NCBI RefSeq assembly: GCF_003115855.1
Contig: NZ_KZ819092.1
Coordinates: forward strand, 15,800-79,799
Reading direction: 5' to 3'
DNA from: Brenneria corticis
GTDB lineage: Bacteria; Pseudomonadota; Gammaproteobacteria; Enterobacterales; Enterobacteriaceae
DNA length: 64,000 bases
In this document: piece by piece, positions 8,206-16,506 of the stretch
Layout: every line of letters begins with the position of its first letter
Position numbering within the stretch: position 1 is the stretch's first letter
The notes under the pieces: generated by a model
Databases searched by the model: none
What the model was told of the DNA's origin: nothing
The model's input: only the letters and a program-made list of their open reading frames with translations
Program-made: the position numbers and the translations under genes

Positions 8206-8928
8206 TTATTTACCATTTATACCCGTCATAAATAACGGCAATTGATGCGTAAGCTTGATGCTGTCAGGGGTTAATATGGAGCCATAACATAGAATTTCAA
8301 CCCCCTGCCGTTGTGCGGCCATCAATAATTCGGCGTAACGCGGGTCGATATGCCGGGCGGGAGAGATCTGTTTGATCCCCGAGTGAAGTACGGCGAAAAA
8401 CAGCACCGCCCGCTCGCCGTTGGCGACCACCTGTTGCAGTTCGCGCAGGTGCTTTTGCCCCCTGAGGGTTACCGCATCGGGAAAATAACCACATCCATGT
8501 TGCAACAATGTGACGGATTTCACCTCAATATAGCAGTTAATCCTGTCCGGCGCCTGTAATAGCAGATCGATACGGCTGTTTTCCGCGCCGTACTTCACTT
8601 CGCTTTTGCAAGAGGTATAACCCGCCAACGCCTCTACCCGATCTTCCAGCAGGGCCTCGTGCAATAACGTATTGGCGCGCAGCGTGTTTACGCAAATCCA
8701 GTCGTTCTGCTGCGTCTCGGTCAGTTCCCAGCTGTGCGGGTATTTGCGTTTGGGGTTATCGGAGGTGGAGTACCAGACGGTATCGCCGGGGGTGGCGCAA
8801 CCCGTCATGGCGCCGGTATTGGCGCAATGAAGAGTGAGTAATTCTCCCTCCGGGGTCACCACATCGGCAAGAAAACGTTTGTAGCGTTTAATTAATCGGG
8901 CCGGCCGTAAGCGGGGCGAGTATTGCAT
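8206..8928 (-). CDS. sfsA: SfsA family protein (sugar fermentation stimulation protein A)
   Basis: A 240-residue cytoplasmic protein of the SfsA family, with an N-terminal OB-like part and a C-terminal nuclease-like fold. E. coli SfsA was found as a stimulator of maltose gene expression; its molecular activity is unclear. Conserved segments LLTLHCANTGAM, SRIDLLL and YIEVKSVTLL are present; the E-x-K in the last resembles a restriction-nuclease active site. It follows thpR with a 7-bp gap and is likely co-transcribed with it. Confidence 0.94.
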   Translation of the reverse strand: MQYSPRLRPARLIKRYKRFLADVVTPEGELLTLHCANTGAMTGCATPGDTVWYSTSDNPKRKYPHSWELTETQQNDWICVNTLRANTLLHEALLEDRVEALAGYTSCKSEVKYGAENSRIDLLLQAPDRINCYIEVKSVTLLQHGCGYFPDAVTLRGQKHLRELQQVVANGERAVLFFAVLHSGIKQISPARHIDPRYAELLMAAQRQGVEILCYGSILTPDSIKLTHQLPLFMTGINGK

Positions 8929-8935
8929 CCGTATC

Positions 8936-9472
8936 CTATTTTTGTTGGGTCAGCGGCCAGCTTGCCAGCGTCTGATAGCGGGTTTTGCCATTTTCAAACA
9001 GTGATTGATAGAGTGAAAAATGGCGCACGGGTAGCGACCAGCTGAAATCTGCGGGCGGCAGGGCAACGGCTTTGGTGGTGCCGCGCAGCAGGGTGATATG
9101 GGGGTGAAAAGGCTGCGCGCTCTGGTAGCAGCCGTTACGGGCCGCCTGCGAGCGCAATAAATCAGCCAGCTGCAATAACCCGCGCGGCGCCTGCCGGCAC
9201 CCCATCCACACCACGCCGGAACCTATCCATTGGCCCGCGTCGTTCAGCGTCACCGTGAATTCCGTCTGGCGGATGCGTCCCGCCAGCGCGCGCAGAACCT
9301 GCTCTTTGGGTTCGCTGACTTCACCAAGAAAGGCCAGCGTCAGATGGAGACTGGCGGCGGCGACCGGACGACCGGCCTCCGGCGCGAAGCGTGCGGCGCG
9401 CCAGCGGATAATCTCCTGCCGGGTATCTTCCGGTAGCGATAAGGCAAAAAACAGGCGGCGGGTAGGGTGCAT
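8936..9472 (-). CDS. thpR: RNA 2',3'-cyclic phosphodiesterase
   Basis: Member of the 2H phosphoesterase superfamily (LigT), 178 residues. Both HxTx motifs are visible: HLTLAFLGE near residue 43 and HPHITLLRG near 123. The enzyme opens 2',3'-cyclic phosphate ends of RNA and can ligate tRNA halves in vitro; its physiological role is unsettled. It is divergent from hrpB and upstream of sfsA. Confidence 0.93.
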   Translation of the reverse strand: MHPTRRLFFALSLPEDTRQEIIRWRAARFAPEAGRPVAAASLHLTLAFLGEVSEPKEQVLRALAGRIRQTEFTVTLNDAGQWIGSGVVWMGCRQAPRGLLQLADLLRSQAARNGCYQSAQPFHPHITLLRGTTKAVALPPADFSWSLPVRHFSLYQSLFENGKTRYQTLASWPLTQQK

Positions 9473-9535
9473 GTCGATCTCTTAAGTTCTGATTCCATCC
9501 GATGCTACAATGCCTGCCGCTGAAAGTTAACCGTT

Positions 9536-11992
9536 ATGGAGATTTCTGTGATTTTACCGCCCGTCAGTGCCGTGCTTGATGAAGTGATAAGCGCGCTGCA
9601 CGCCTCGCCTCAGGTTTTATTGCATGCGCCGACCGGGGCGGGGAAATCGACCTGGCTGCCGTTGCAACTGCTCCGTCAGGGCAATCTGGACGGCAAGATA
9701 ATCATGCTGGAGCCGCGGCGGCTGGCGGCGAAGAGCGTTGCCTGGCGTTTGGCGCAGCAACTGGGCGAGGAGCCGGGGCAGACGGTGGGCTATCGGATGC
9801 GCGCGGAAAGCCGCGTCAGCGCCGCAACCCGCCTGGAAGTGGTCACCGAAGGGATGTTGACGCGACGGCTGCAACAGGATGCCGAGCTGAACGGCGTGGC
9901 GCTGGTGATTCTGGATGAGTTTCACGAGCGCAGCCTGCAGGCCGATCTGGCGCTGGCGCTGCTGCTGGATGTGCAGCAGGGGCTGCGCGACGATTTAAAG
10001 CTGCTGATTATGTCCGCCACGCTGGATAACGCCCGACTGGCGGCGCTGCTTCCCGAGGCCGGCGTCGTGGTCTCTGAAGGGCGCAGTTATCCGGTGGAAC
10101 GCCACTATTATCCGTTAAATAGTCACGAACGGCTGGAAGAGGGCGTGGCCCGTCAGGTCAGACGGCTACTGACCGAACAACAGGGATCGCTGCTGCTGTT
10201 TTTACCCGGCGTGGCGGAAATCAAACGGGTGCAGGCCTTGCTGGCGGGCAGCGTGACGGACGACGTGGATCTGTGCCCTTTATACGGCGCGCTGACCCTG
10301 GAGGAGCAGCAGAAAGCGATTCTGCCGGCGCCAAACGGGCGCCGCAAGGTGGTGCTGTCGACCAATATCGCCGAAACCAGTCTGACCATTGAAGGGATCC
10401 GGCTGGTGGTGGATTGCGGACTGGAACGGGTCGCGCGCTTTGACGTCAAAAGCGGTTTAACCAGATTGATCACCCAGCGCATCAGCCAGGCATCGATGGT
10501 ACAGCGCGCCGGACGCGCCGGCAGGCTGAGCGCCGGCATCTGCTGGCACCTGTGTTCCCGTGAACAGGCGGAACGCGCCGCCGCGCAAAGCGATGCCGAG
10601 ATACTTAACGGCGATCTCGGCAGCCTGTGGCTGGATCTGCTGCAATGGGGATGCCGCGCCGCCGACCAGTTGGTCTGGCTGGATGCGCCGCCGCCGCCCG
10701 CGCTGCAGTCGGCGCGTCGGCTGTTGCGTCAACTGGGGATCGCCGACCGGCATGACCGGCTGACGCCCGCCGGGCGCAAAATGGCCTCGCTGGGGTGCGA
10801 TCCGCGGCTGGCGGCGATGCTGACGGCCGCGGAGCAGCAGGGCCACGATGCGCTGGCGACGGCGGGCTGTTTGGCGGCGATGCTGGAAGAGCCGCCGCGC
10901 GGCGGTTCGCTCAATCTGCTCGACTGGCTGCATCGTCCTCAGCCGCACTGGCTGCGGCGCTCGCGACAGCTTACGCGCCGTTTGTCGGCGGCGCCGGGCC
11001 GTATCGATGCGGGATGGGCCGCCTGGCTGCTGGCGCAGGGCTTCGCCGATCGCATCGCCCGGCGGCGCGCTCAGGACGGCCGCTATCAGCTGGCGAACGG
11101 CAGCGGGGCGATGATGTCGCCGGACGAGGCGTTGTCCGGCACGGAGTGGTTGCTGGTTCCCACTTTATTGCACAACGGCCATAATGCGGATGCGCGCATC
11201 CTGCTGGCGCTGCCGCTGGATATCGAGAGCCTGGAACAACAGCTGCCCGGGCTGGTCGGCGAACATAACCTGGTGCAGTGGGACGAAGAAAAAGGTACGC
11301 TGCGCGCCAGCAAACGCCATCAGATAGGTTGTCTGACGCTGCGGCAGCGGCCGTTAAGCAAGCCCTCTGACGAGGAGCTGCAGCAGGCCTTGCTGGCCTG
11401 GCTGCGCGAGCAGGGACTGTCCGGCCTGAATTGGGATGCGGCGGCGTTGCAGCTGCGCGCCCGGCTGCGGTGCGCCCGCCAGTGGCTGCCGGAGGTGAAC
11501 TGGCCGCCGGTGGATGACGATACTCTGCTGGCGACGCTGGAGCGGTGGCTGCTGCCGTCCCTGTCGGGCGTGCGGGATCTGCGGGCACTGCGGCAGATTA
11601 ACCTCGGCGAGGCGTTAACGCGTTTGCTGGACTGGCCTCTGCGCCAGCGGTTGGACAGCGCGCTGCCCACCCATTACACCGCGCCGGGCGGCAGCCGGCT
11701 GCCCATCGCCTATTATGAGGATAAGCCGCCGGTGCTGGCGGTGCGGATGCAGGAAATGTTTGGCGAGCGGCAAAGCCCGCTGCTGGCGGAAGGACGCGTC
11801 GCGCTGGTGCTGGAACTGTTATCGCCGGCGCAGCGGCCGTTGCAGATTACGCGCGATCTGGCCGCATTCTGGCAGGGGGCGTACCCGGAGGTGCAAAAAG
11901 AGATGAAAGGTCGCTATCCCAAGCACGTCTGGCCGGACGATCCGGCGAATGCGCTCCCGACCCGGCGCACCCGAAAATATCAGAATCACTAA
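9536..11992 (+). CDS. hrpB: ATP-dependent helicase HrpB
   Basis: DEAH-box helicase of 818 residues. Motifs in order: APTGAGKSTWLPLQ (Walker A, about residue 30), DEFHERS (the DEAH-type box, here DEFH as in other HrpB proteins), MSATLDN, TNIAETSLTI and QRAGRAGR. The C-terminal HrpB domain completes the protein. It is thought to act on RNA, but no pathway is firmly assigned. It sits between thpR (divergent) and mrcB (same strand), as in E. coli. Confidence 0.95.
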   Translation: MEISVILPPVSAVLDEVISALHASPQVLLHAPTGAGKSTWLPLQLLRQGNLDGKIIMLEPRRLAAKSVAWRLAQQLGEEPGQTVGYRMRAESRVSAATRLEVVTEGMLTRRLQQDAELNGVALVILDEFHERSLQADLALALLLDVQQGLRDDLKLLIMSATLDNARLAALLPEAGVVVSEGRSYPVERHYYPLNSHERLEEGVARQVRRLLTEQQGSLLLFLPGVAEIKRVQALLAGSVTDDVDLCPLYGALTLEEQQKAILPAPNGRRKVVLSTNIAETSLTIEGIRLVVDCGLERVARFDVKSGLTRLITQRISQASMVQRAGRAGRLSAGICWHLCSREQAERAAAQSDAEILNGDLGSLWLDLLQWGCRAADQLVWLDAPPPPALQSARRLLRQLGIADRHDRLTPAGRKMASLGCDPRLAAMLTAAEQQGHDALATAGCLAAMLEEPPRGGSLNLLDWLHRPQPHWLRRSRQLTRRLSAAPGRIDAGWAAWLLAQGFADRIARRRAQDGRYQLANGSGAMMSPDEALSGTEWLLVPTLLHNGHNADARILLALPLDIESLEQQLPGLVGEHNLVQWDEEKGTLRASKRHQIGCLTLRQRPLSKPSDEELQQALLAWLREQGLSGLNWDAAALQLRARLRCARQWLPEVNWPPVDDDTLLATLERWLLPSLSGVRDLRALRQINLGEALTRLLDWPLRQRLDSALPTHYTAPGGSRLPIAYYEDKPPVLAVRMQEMFGERQSPLLAEGRVALVLELLSPAQRPLQITRDLAAFWQGAYPEVQKEMKGRYPKHVWPDDPANALPTRRTRKYQNH

Positions 11993-12094
11993 TTTCAGAC
12001 GTTTCCGCTTCCTTGCAGACGGCGGTGGAAACAGAGTAGGCGGCTTGAGCGAACAGCGGGCGGCCGTTAATAACCAGACGGAGAAGCAACAGTA

Positions 12095-14569
12095 ATGTCT
12101 CGGGATGACCGCGAACCTATCGGACGCAAAGGAAAAGCGTCGGGACGGAAACCTGCGCGCAAGCAGGCAGTTCGGCGCCGCAGGGATGACGACTATGATG
12201 ATGATTATGAAGACGATTACGACGATTATCAGGACGACTATGACGACGATGGCTATGATGACGAGGGCGGGATGACGCGCAAATCGCGGAATAAACGGCG
12301 TTGGCTGGGGCTCTGCGTCAAGCTGTTTCTGGTGATTGCCGTATTGCTGGCGATCTATGGCGTTTATCTGGACAGCCAGATCCGCAGCCGCATTGAAGGA
12401 AAAGTGTGGCAACTCCCGGCCGCGGTGTACGGCCGCATGGTCAATCTTGAGCCGGGGATGGCCTATAACCGCAAAGAGATGGTCGGCCTGCTGGAAGGGA
12501 TGCAGTATCGCCAGGTGACCCGCATCACCCGCCCCGGCGAATTCAGCGTACGCGGCAACAGCATTGAAATACTGCGGCGCCCGTTTGATTTTCCCGATGG
12601 TAAAGAGGGGCAGATTCGCGCCCGCCTGACGTTCAATAACGATCGTCTGGCGCAGATCCAGAATCTGGATAACCAGCGTAATTTCGGCTTCTTTCGTCTC
12701 GATCCGAAGCTGATCACCATGATGCAGTCGCCCAACGGAGAGCAGCGCCTGTTTGTGCCGCGTACCGGCTTCCCCGATCTGCTGGTGGATACGCTGATCG
12801 CCACGGAAGATCGTCATTTCTATGAGCATGACGGCATCAGCCTGTACTCGATCGGCCGCGCCTTCCTGGCCAATATCACCGCCGGTCGGGCGGTGCAGGG
12901 CGGCAGCACGCTGACGCAACAGCTGGTGAAAAACCTGTTCCTCACCAATGAGCGTTCCCTGTGGCGTAAAGCCAACGAAGCCTATATGGCGCTGATCATG
13001 GATTATCGCTATAGCAAGGATCGCATTCTGGAGCTGTATCTCAACGAAGTGTACCTCGGTCAGAGCGGCAGCGATCAGATCCGCGGCTTTCCGCTGGCCA
13101 GCCTTTACTATTTCGGCCGTCCGGTGAATGAGCTGAGTCTCGATCAGCAGGCGCTGCTGGTGGGGATGGTGAAAGGCGCGTCGCTGTATAACCCGTGGCG
13201 TAATCCTAAAATCACCCTGGAACGCCGTAATCTGGTGTTGCGCCTGCTGCAGAACCAGCAGGTTATCGACGCCGAACTGTACGACATGCTGAGCGCCCGT
13301 CCGCTGGGCGTGCAGCCGAGAGGGGGCGTTATCAGTCCTCAACCGGCGTTTATGCAGCTGGTGCGTCAGGAGTTGCAACAGCGGCTGGGGGATAAAGTCA
13401 GCGATCTCTCCGGCGTGAAGGTGTTCACCACTCTCGATCCGGTCTCGCAGGACGCCGCGGAAAAAGCGGTGGAGGAGGGGATTCCGGCGCTAAGGGCCGC
13501 GCGCGGCGTTAACGATCTGGAAGCCGCCATGGTGATCGTCGATCGCTTCAGCGGCGAGATCCGGGCGATGGTCGGGGGAGCGCAGACGCAATACGCCGGG
13601 TTTAACCGCGCCCTGCAGGCGCGTCGTCCCGTCGGGTCGCTGGCCAAACCGCCTACCTACCTGACGGCGCTGAGCCAGCCGGATACCTATCGCTTGAATA
13701 CCTGGCTGTCGGATGAACCGCTGTCGCTCAAGCAGCCCAACGGCCAGCTGTGGCAGCCGAAAAACTACGATCGCCAGTTCCGCGGCCGCGTGATGCTGGT
13801 TGACGCGCTGACGAACTCGCTCAACGTGCCGACGGTGAATCTGGGAATGGCCGTGGGACTGGATCAGGTTACCGCCACGCTGAAACGGCTGGGGGTTCCT
13901 GAAAACGTGATCTCGCCGATGCCTTCGATGCTGCTGGGGGCGATCAGCCTGACGCCGATGGAAGTGGCGCAGGAGTACCAGACCATCGCCGGCGGCGGCA
14001 ATCGCGCGCCGTTGTCGTCCCTGCGTTCGGTGATTGCCGAAGACGGCACGGTATTGTTCCAGAGCTTCCCGCAGGCTGAGCGCGCGGTTCCCGCCCAGGC
14101 GGCCTACCTGACGCTTTACGGCATGCAGCAGGTGGTGGCGCGCGGCACTTCACGTTCGCTGGCGGTCAAGTTCCCGAACTATCATCTGGCCGCGAAGACC
14201 GGCACCACCAACGACCTGCGCGATAGCTGGTTCGCCGGGGTGGACGGCAAGGAAGTGGCGATAAGCTGGGTCGGGCGTGACAACAACGGGCCGGCGAAGC
14301 TGACCGGCGCGAACGGCGCCTTGACCATTTATCGCCGCTATCTGGAAAACCAGACGCCGCTGCCGCTGACGCTGACGCCGCCGGAAGGCATAACCACCAT
14401 GACGGTGGATGCCGGCGGCAATTTTGTCTGCAACGGCAGCAGCGCCGGGCGCGTTTTACCGGTATGGACGGATAATCCGCAGGCGTTGTGTCAGGCCAGC
14501 CAGCCGCAGCCGGCGCAGCAAAACGGCGAGGGCGTGGCGGACTGGATCAAGGAAATGTTCGGTCAATGA
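12095..14569 (+). CDS. mrcB: Bifunctional penicillin-binding protein 1b
   Basis: Major peptidoglycan synthase, 824 residues. An acidic Asp/Tyr-rich cytoplasmic tail (residues 32-57) precedes a transmembrane segment near residues 70-90. The UB2H domain (about 110-195) docks LpoB. The glycosyltransferase domain has ATEDRHFYEHDG with the catalytic Glu; the transpeptidase domain has SLAKP as the SxxK nucleophile motif, SLN and KTGTT. All catalytic motifs are intact, so a full-length active enzyme is expected. A shorter form from an internal start, as in E. coli, is possible. Confidence 0.97.
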   Translation: MSRDDREPIGRKGKASGRKPARKQAVRRRRDDDYDDDYEDDYDDYQDDYDDDGYDDEGGMTRKSRNKRRWLGLCVKLFLVIAVLLAIYGVYLDSQIRSRIEGKVWQLPAAVYGRMVNLEPGMAYNRKEMVGLLEGMQYRQVTRITRPGEFSVRGNSIEILRRPFDFPDGKEGQIRARLTFNNDRLAQIQNLDNQRNFGFFRLDPKLITMMQSPNGEQRLFVPRTGFPDLLVDTLIATEDRHFYEHDGISLYSIGRAFLANITAGRAVQGGSTLTQQLVKNLFLTNERSLWRKANEAYMALIMDYRYSKDRILELYLNEVYLGQSGSDQIRGFPLASLYYFGRPVNELSLDQQALLVGMVKGASLYNPWRNPKITLERRNLVLRLLQNQQVIDAELYDMLSARPLGVQPRGGVISPQPAFMQLVRQELQQRLGDKVSDLSGVKVFTTLDPVSQDAAEKAVEEGIPALRAARGVNDLEAAMVIVDRFSGEIRAMVGGAQTQYAGFNRALQARRPVGSLAKPPTYLTALSQPDTYRLNTWLSDEPLSLKQPNGQLWQPKNYDRQFRGRVMLVDALTNSLNVPTVNLGMAVGLDQVTATLKRLGVPENVISPMPSMLLGAISLTPMEVAQEYQTIAGGGNRAPLSSLRSVIAEDGTVLFQSFPQAERAVPAQAAYLTLYGMQQVVARGTSRSLAVKFPNYHLAAKTGTTNDLRDSWFAGVDGKEVAISWVGRDNNGPAKLTGANGALTIYRRYLENQTPLPLTLTPPEGITTMTVDAGGNFVCNGSSAGRVLPVWTDNPQALCQASQPQPAQQNGEGVADWIKEMFGQ

Positions 14570-14582
14570 TTTTTCTTCCTCT

Positions 14583-14608
14583 CCCCCGGTTCGCCGGGGG
14601 TTTTTTTT
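14583..14608 (+). terminator. Rho-independent terminator after mrcB
   Basis: A perfect 7-bp GC stem (CCCCCGG/CCGGGGG) closed by a UUCG tetraloop and followed by eight T residues, 13 bp after the mrcB stop. Confidence 0.95.
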
Positions 14609-14703
14609 CCGCTTGTCGGTGATGTTTCAGCGCTTTCGTTATTTATTCCCGGTGGTGTAAATTCCTTGCGGAGCGCATTCCGTTACGCCTATCATGCAAT
14701 CTT

Positions 14704-14724
14704 TATAATAATTATTATCATTGT
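14704..14724 (+). promoter_or_regulatory. Putative Fur box upstream of fhuC
   Basis: The A/T-rich run TATAATAATTATTATCATTG resembles the tandem NATWAT hexamers of Fur operators. It lies about 60 bp before fhuC, behind the mrcB terminator, where an iron-repressed promoter for fhuCDB would be expected. Confidence 0.6.
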
Positions 14725-14785
14725 CTTTTAGTTTGATAACCATTAGCCGCCTTGATTCCAGGCCGGCGGTGAAACCCAAAACGTT

Positions 14786-15583
14786 ATGCAAAACCAACAT
14801 GCACTGCCCGATACCACCTTCAGGCTGGACGATGTCAGCTTTACTATTGCGGACCGCGCGCTGCTGCGTCCGCTGACCCTGACTTTTCCCGTGGGGAAGG
14901 TCTGCGGTCTGATCGGACACAACGGCTCCGGCAAATCCACCCTGCTGAAAATTCTTGGCCGCCACCAGCCGGCCAGCGGCGGCTCGGTGTGGCTGGGCGA
15001 TCGCTCCCTCGACCGCTGGGACAGTAAAGCCTTTGCCCGTCACGTGGCCTACCTGCCGCAACAGCTGCCCGCGGCGGAAGGCATGACCGTGCGCGAACTG
15101 GTCGCCATCGGGCGCTATCCGTGGCACGGCGCCCTGGGGCGTTTCGGCGGCGCCGACCGGGAAAAGGTCGACGAGGCGATTAGGCTGGTAGGATTGAAAT
15201 CCTTCGCCAACCGTCTGGTGGATAGCCTGTCCGGCGGGGAGCGGCAGCGAGCCTGGCTGGCGATGACCGTGGCGCAGGACAGCCGTTGCCTGTTGCTGGA
15301 CGAGCCGACGTCGGCGCTGGATATCGCGCATCAGGTCGAGGTGCTGGCGTTGATCCAGCGGATGAGCCGGCAACGGGGGCTGACGGTGATCGCCGTGTTG
15401 CACGACATCAATATGGCGGCGCGTTATTGCGATTATCTGGTGGCGCTGCGCGGCGGCGAAATGATTGCGCAAGGCGAACCTCTGGCGCTGATGCAAGGTC
15501 CGGTGCTGGAAAATATTTATGGTATTCCCATGGGAATATTGCCTCATCCCGGCGGTGGCGCGCCGGTAAGTTTCGTTTGCTGA
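14786..15583 (+). CDS. fhuC: Fe(3+)-hydroxamate ABC transporter ATP-binding protein FhuC
   Basis: ATPase for uptake of hydroxamate siderophores such as ferrichrome across the inner membrane. The 265-residue protein has Walker A GHNGSGKSTLLK (about residue 46), signature LSGGERQRAWLA, and Walker B LLLDEPTSALD. It is followed by fhuD with a 2-bp gap and then fhuB. In E. coli fhuA precedes fhuC; here no outer-membrane receptor gene lies between mrcB and fhuC. Confidence 0.95.
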   Translation: MQNQHALPDTTFRLDDVSFTIADRALLRPLTLTFPVGKVCGLIGHNGSGKSTLLKILGRHQPASGGSVWLGDRSLDRWDSKAFARHVAYLPQQLPAAEGMTVRELVAIGRYPWHGALGRFGGADREKVDEAIRLVGLKSFANRLVDSLSGGERQRAWLAMTVAQDSRCLLLDEPTSALDIAHQVEVLALIQRMSRQRGLTVIAVLHDINMAARYCDYLVALRGGEMIAQGEPLALMQGPVLENIYGIPMGILPHPGGGAPVSFVC

Positions 15584-15585
15584 CT

Positions 15586-16506
15586 ATGTCTTATCCATTA
15601 TCGTCCGGCCGCTGCGCCGATATCGGGCGCCGCCGCCTGCTGACCGCGCTGGCGCTTTCCCCGCTTCTCTATTCCGCCGCCGGCCGCGCCGCGGCCTATC
15701 CCGATCCCCGGCGTATCGTGGCGCTGGAGTGGCGGCAGGTTGAAATGCTGATGGCGCTGGGGATCGCGCCGATGGGCGTCGCGGATATCCATAATTACCG
15801 CCTGTGGGTGGCGGAACCCGAACTGCCGCCGGGGGTGATTGATGTCGGTTTTCGCACCGAACCGAATCTGGAACTGCTGGCTGAACTCCGCCCCTCGCTG
15901 ATTCTGCATTCCGAAGGTTACGGCCCGTCGGCGGAAAAACTCGTCCGCATCGCGCCGGCAATGGGTTTCGGCTTTAACGATGGAACCGGCAAGCCGCTGA
16001 CGTTGGTCAAGCCCTCGCTGGAGAGGCTGGCGGATGCGCTGGGCATCCCCGGGGCGGCGAACCGGCATTTACGGCAGTTCTCCGAATTTATGCAGCAGGC
16101 AAAAACGCGTTTACAGCCTTATACCCGTCGCCCGCTGCTGCTGTTTACCCTGCTGGATCTGCGTCACGCGGTGGTGATCGGCAAAAACAGCCTGTTTCAG
16201 GAAGTGATGGATGAAGTAGGGATAGAAAACGCCTGGCGGGGCGAAACCAGTTTCTGGGGCAGTACGATTGTCGGCATTGAACGTCTGGCCGAGATTGAAA
16301 ACGCCAACGCCCTCTGCTTCGATCACGGCGACGACGCCGTCATAGCGCAGCTGGCGGACAGCCCGCTGTGGCAGGCGATGTCGTTCGTGCGTCAGCGGCG
16401 CCTGCAGCGGGTGCCCCCGGCCTGGCTGTATGGCGCCACGCTGTCGGCCATGCGTTTCTGCCGTCTAATGGAACAGGCTCTGGAGGCGCGGCGTGACGTT
16501 AACTAG
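15586..16506 (+). CDS. fhuD: Fe(3+)-hydroxamate ABC transporter substrate-binding protein FhuD
   Basis: Periplasmic receptor that hands ferric hydroxamates to FhuB. The 306-residue precursor has a twin-arginine type leader (IGRRRLLTALALSP) ending near an AxA-type site, then the conserved RIVALEW, INYRLW-like (HNYRLWVAEPELP) and RTEPNLELL segments of FhuD. The start ATG at 15586 lies just after the fhuC stop; the frame extends further upstream inside fhuC but without homology. It overlaps fhuB by 14 bp. Confidence 0.94.
   Translation: MSYPLSSGRCADIGRRRLLTALALSPLLYSAAGRAAAYPDPRRIVALEWRQVEMLMALGIAPMGVADIHNYRLWVAEPELPPGVIDVGFRTEPNLELLAELRPSLILHSEGYGPSAEKLVRIAPAMGFGFNDGTGKPLTLVKPSLERLADALGIPGAANRHLRQFSEFMQQAKTRLQPYTRRPLLLFTLLDLRHAVVIGKNSLFQEVMDEVGIENAWRGETSFWGSTIVGIERLAEIENANALCFDHGDDAVIAQLADSPLWQAMSFVRQRRLQRVPPAWLYGATLSAMRFCRLMEQALEARRDVN

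Noticed and set aside
11819..13378. A 519-codon minus-strand open frame opposite hrpB and mrcB.
   Set aside because: It lies antisense to intact, fully conserved genes and encodes a His/Gln-rich product typical of a shadow frame in GC-rich DNA.
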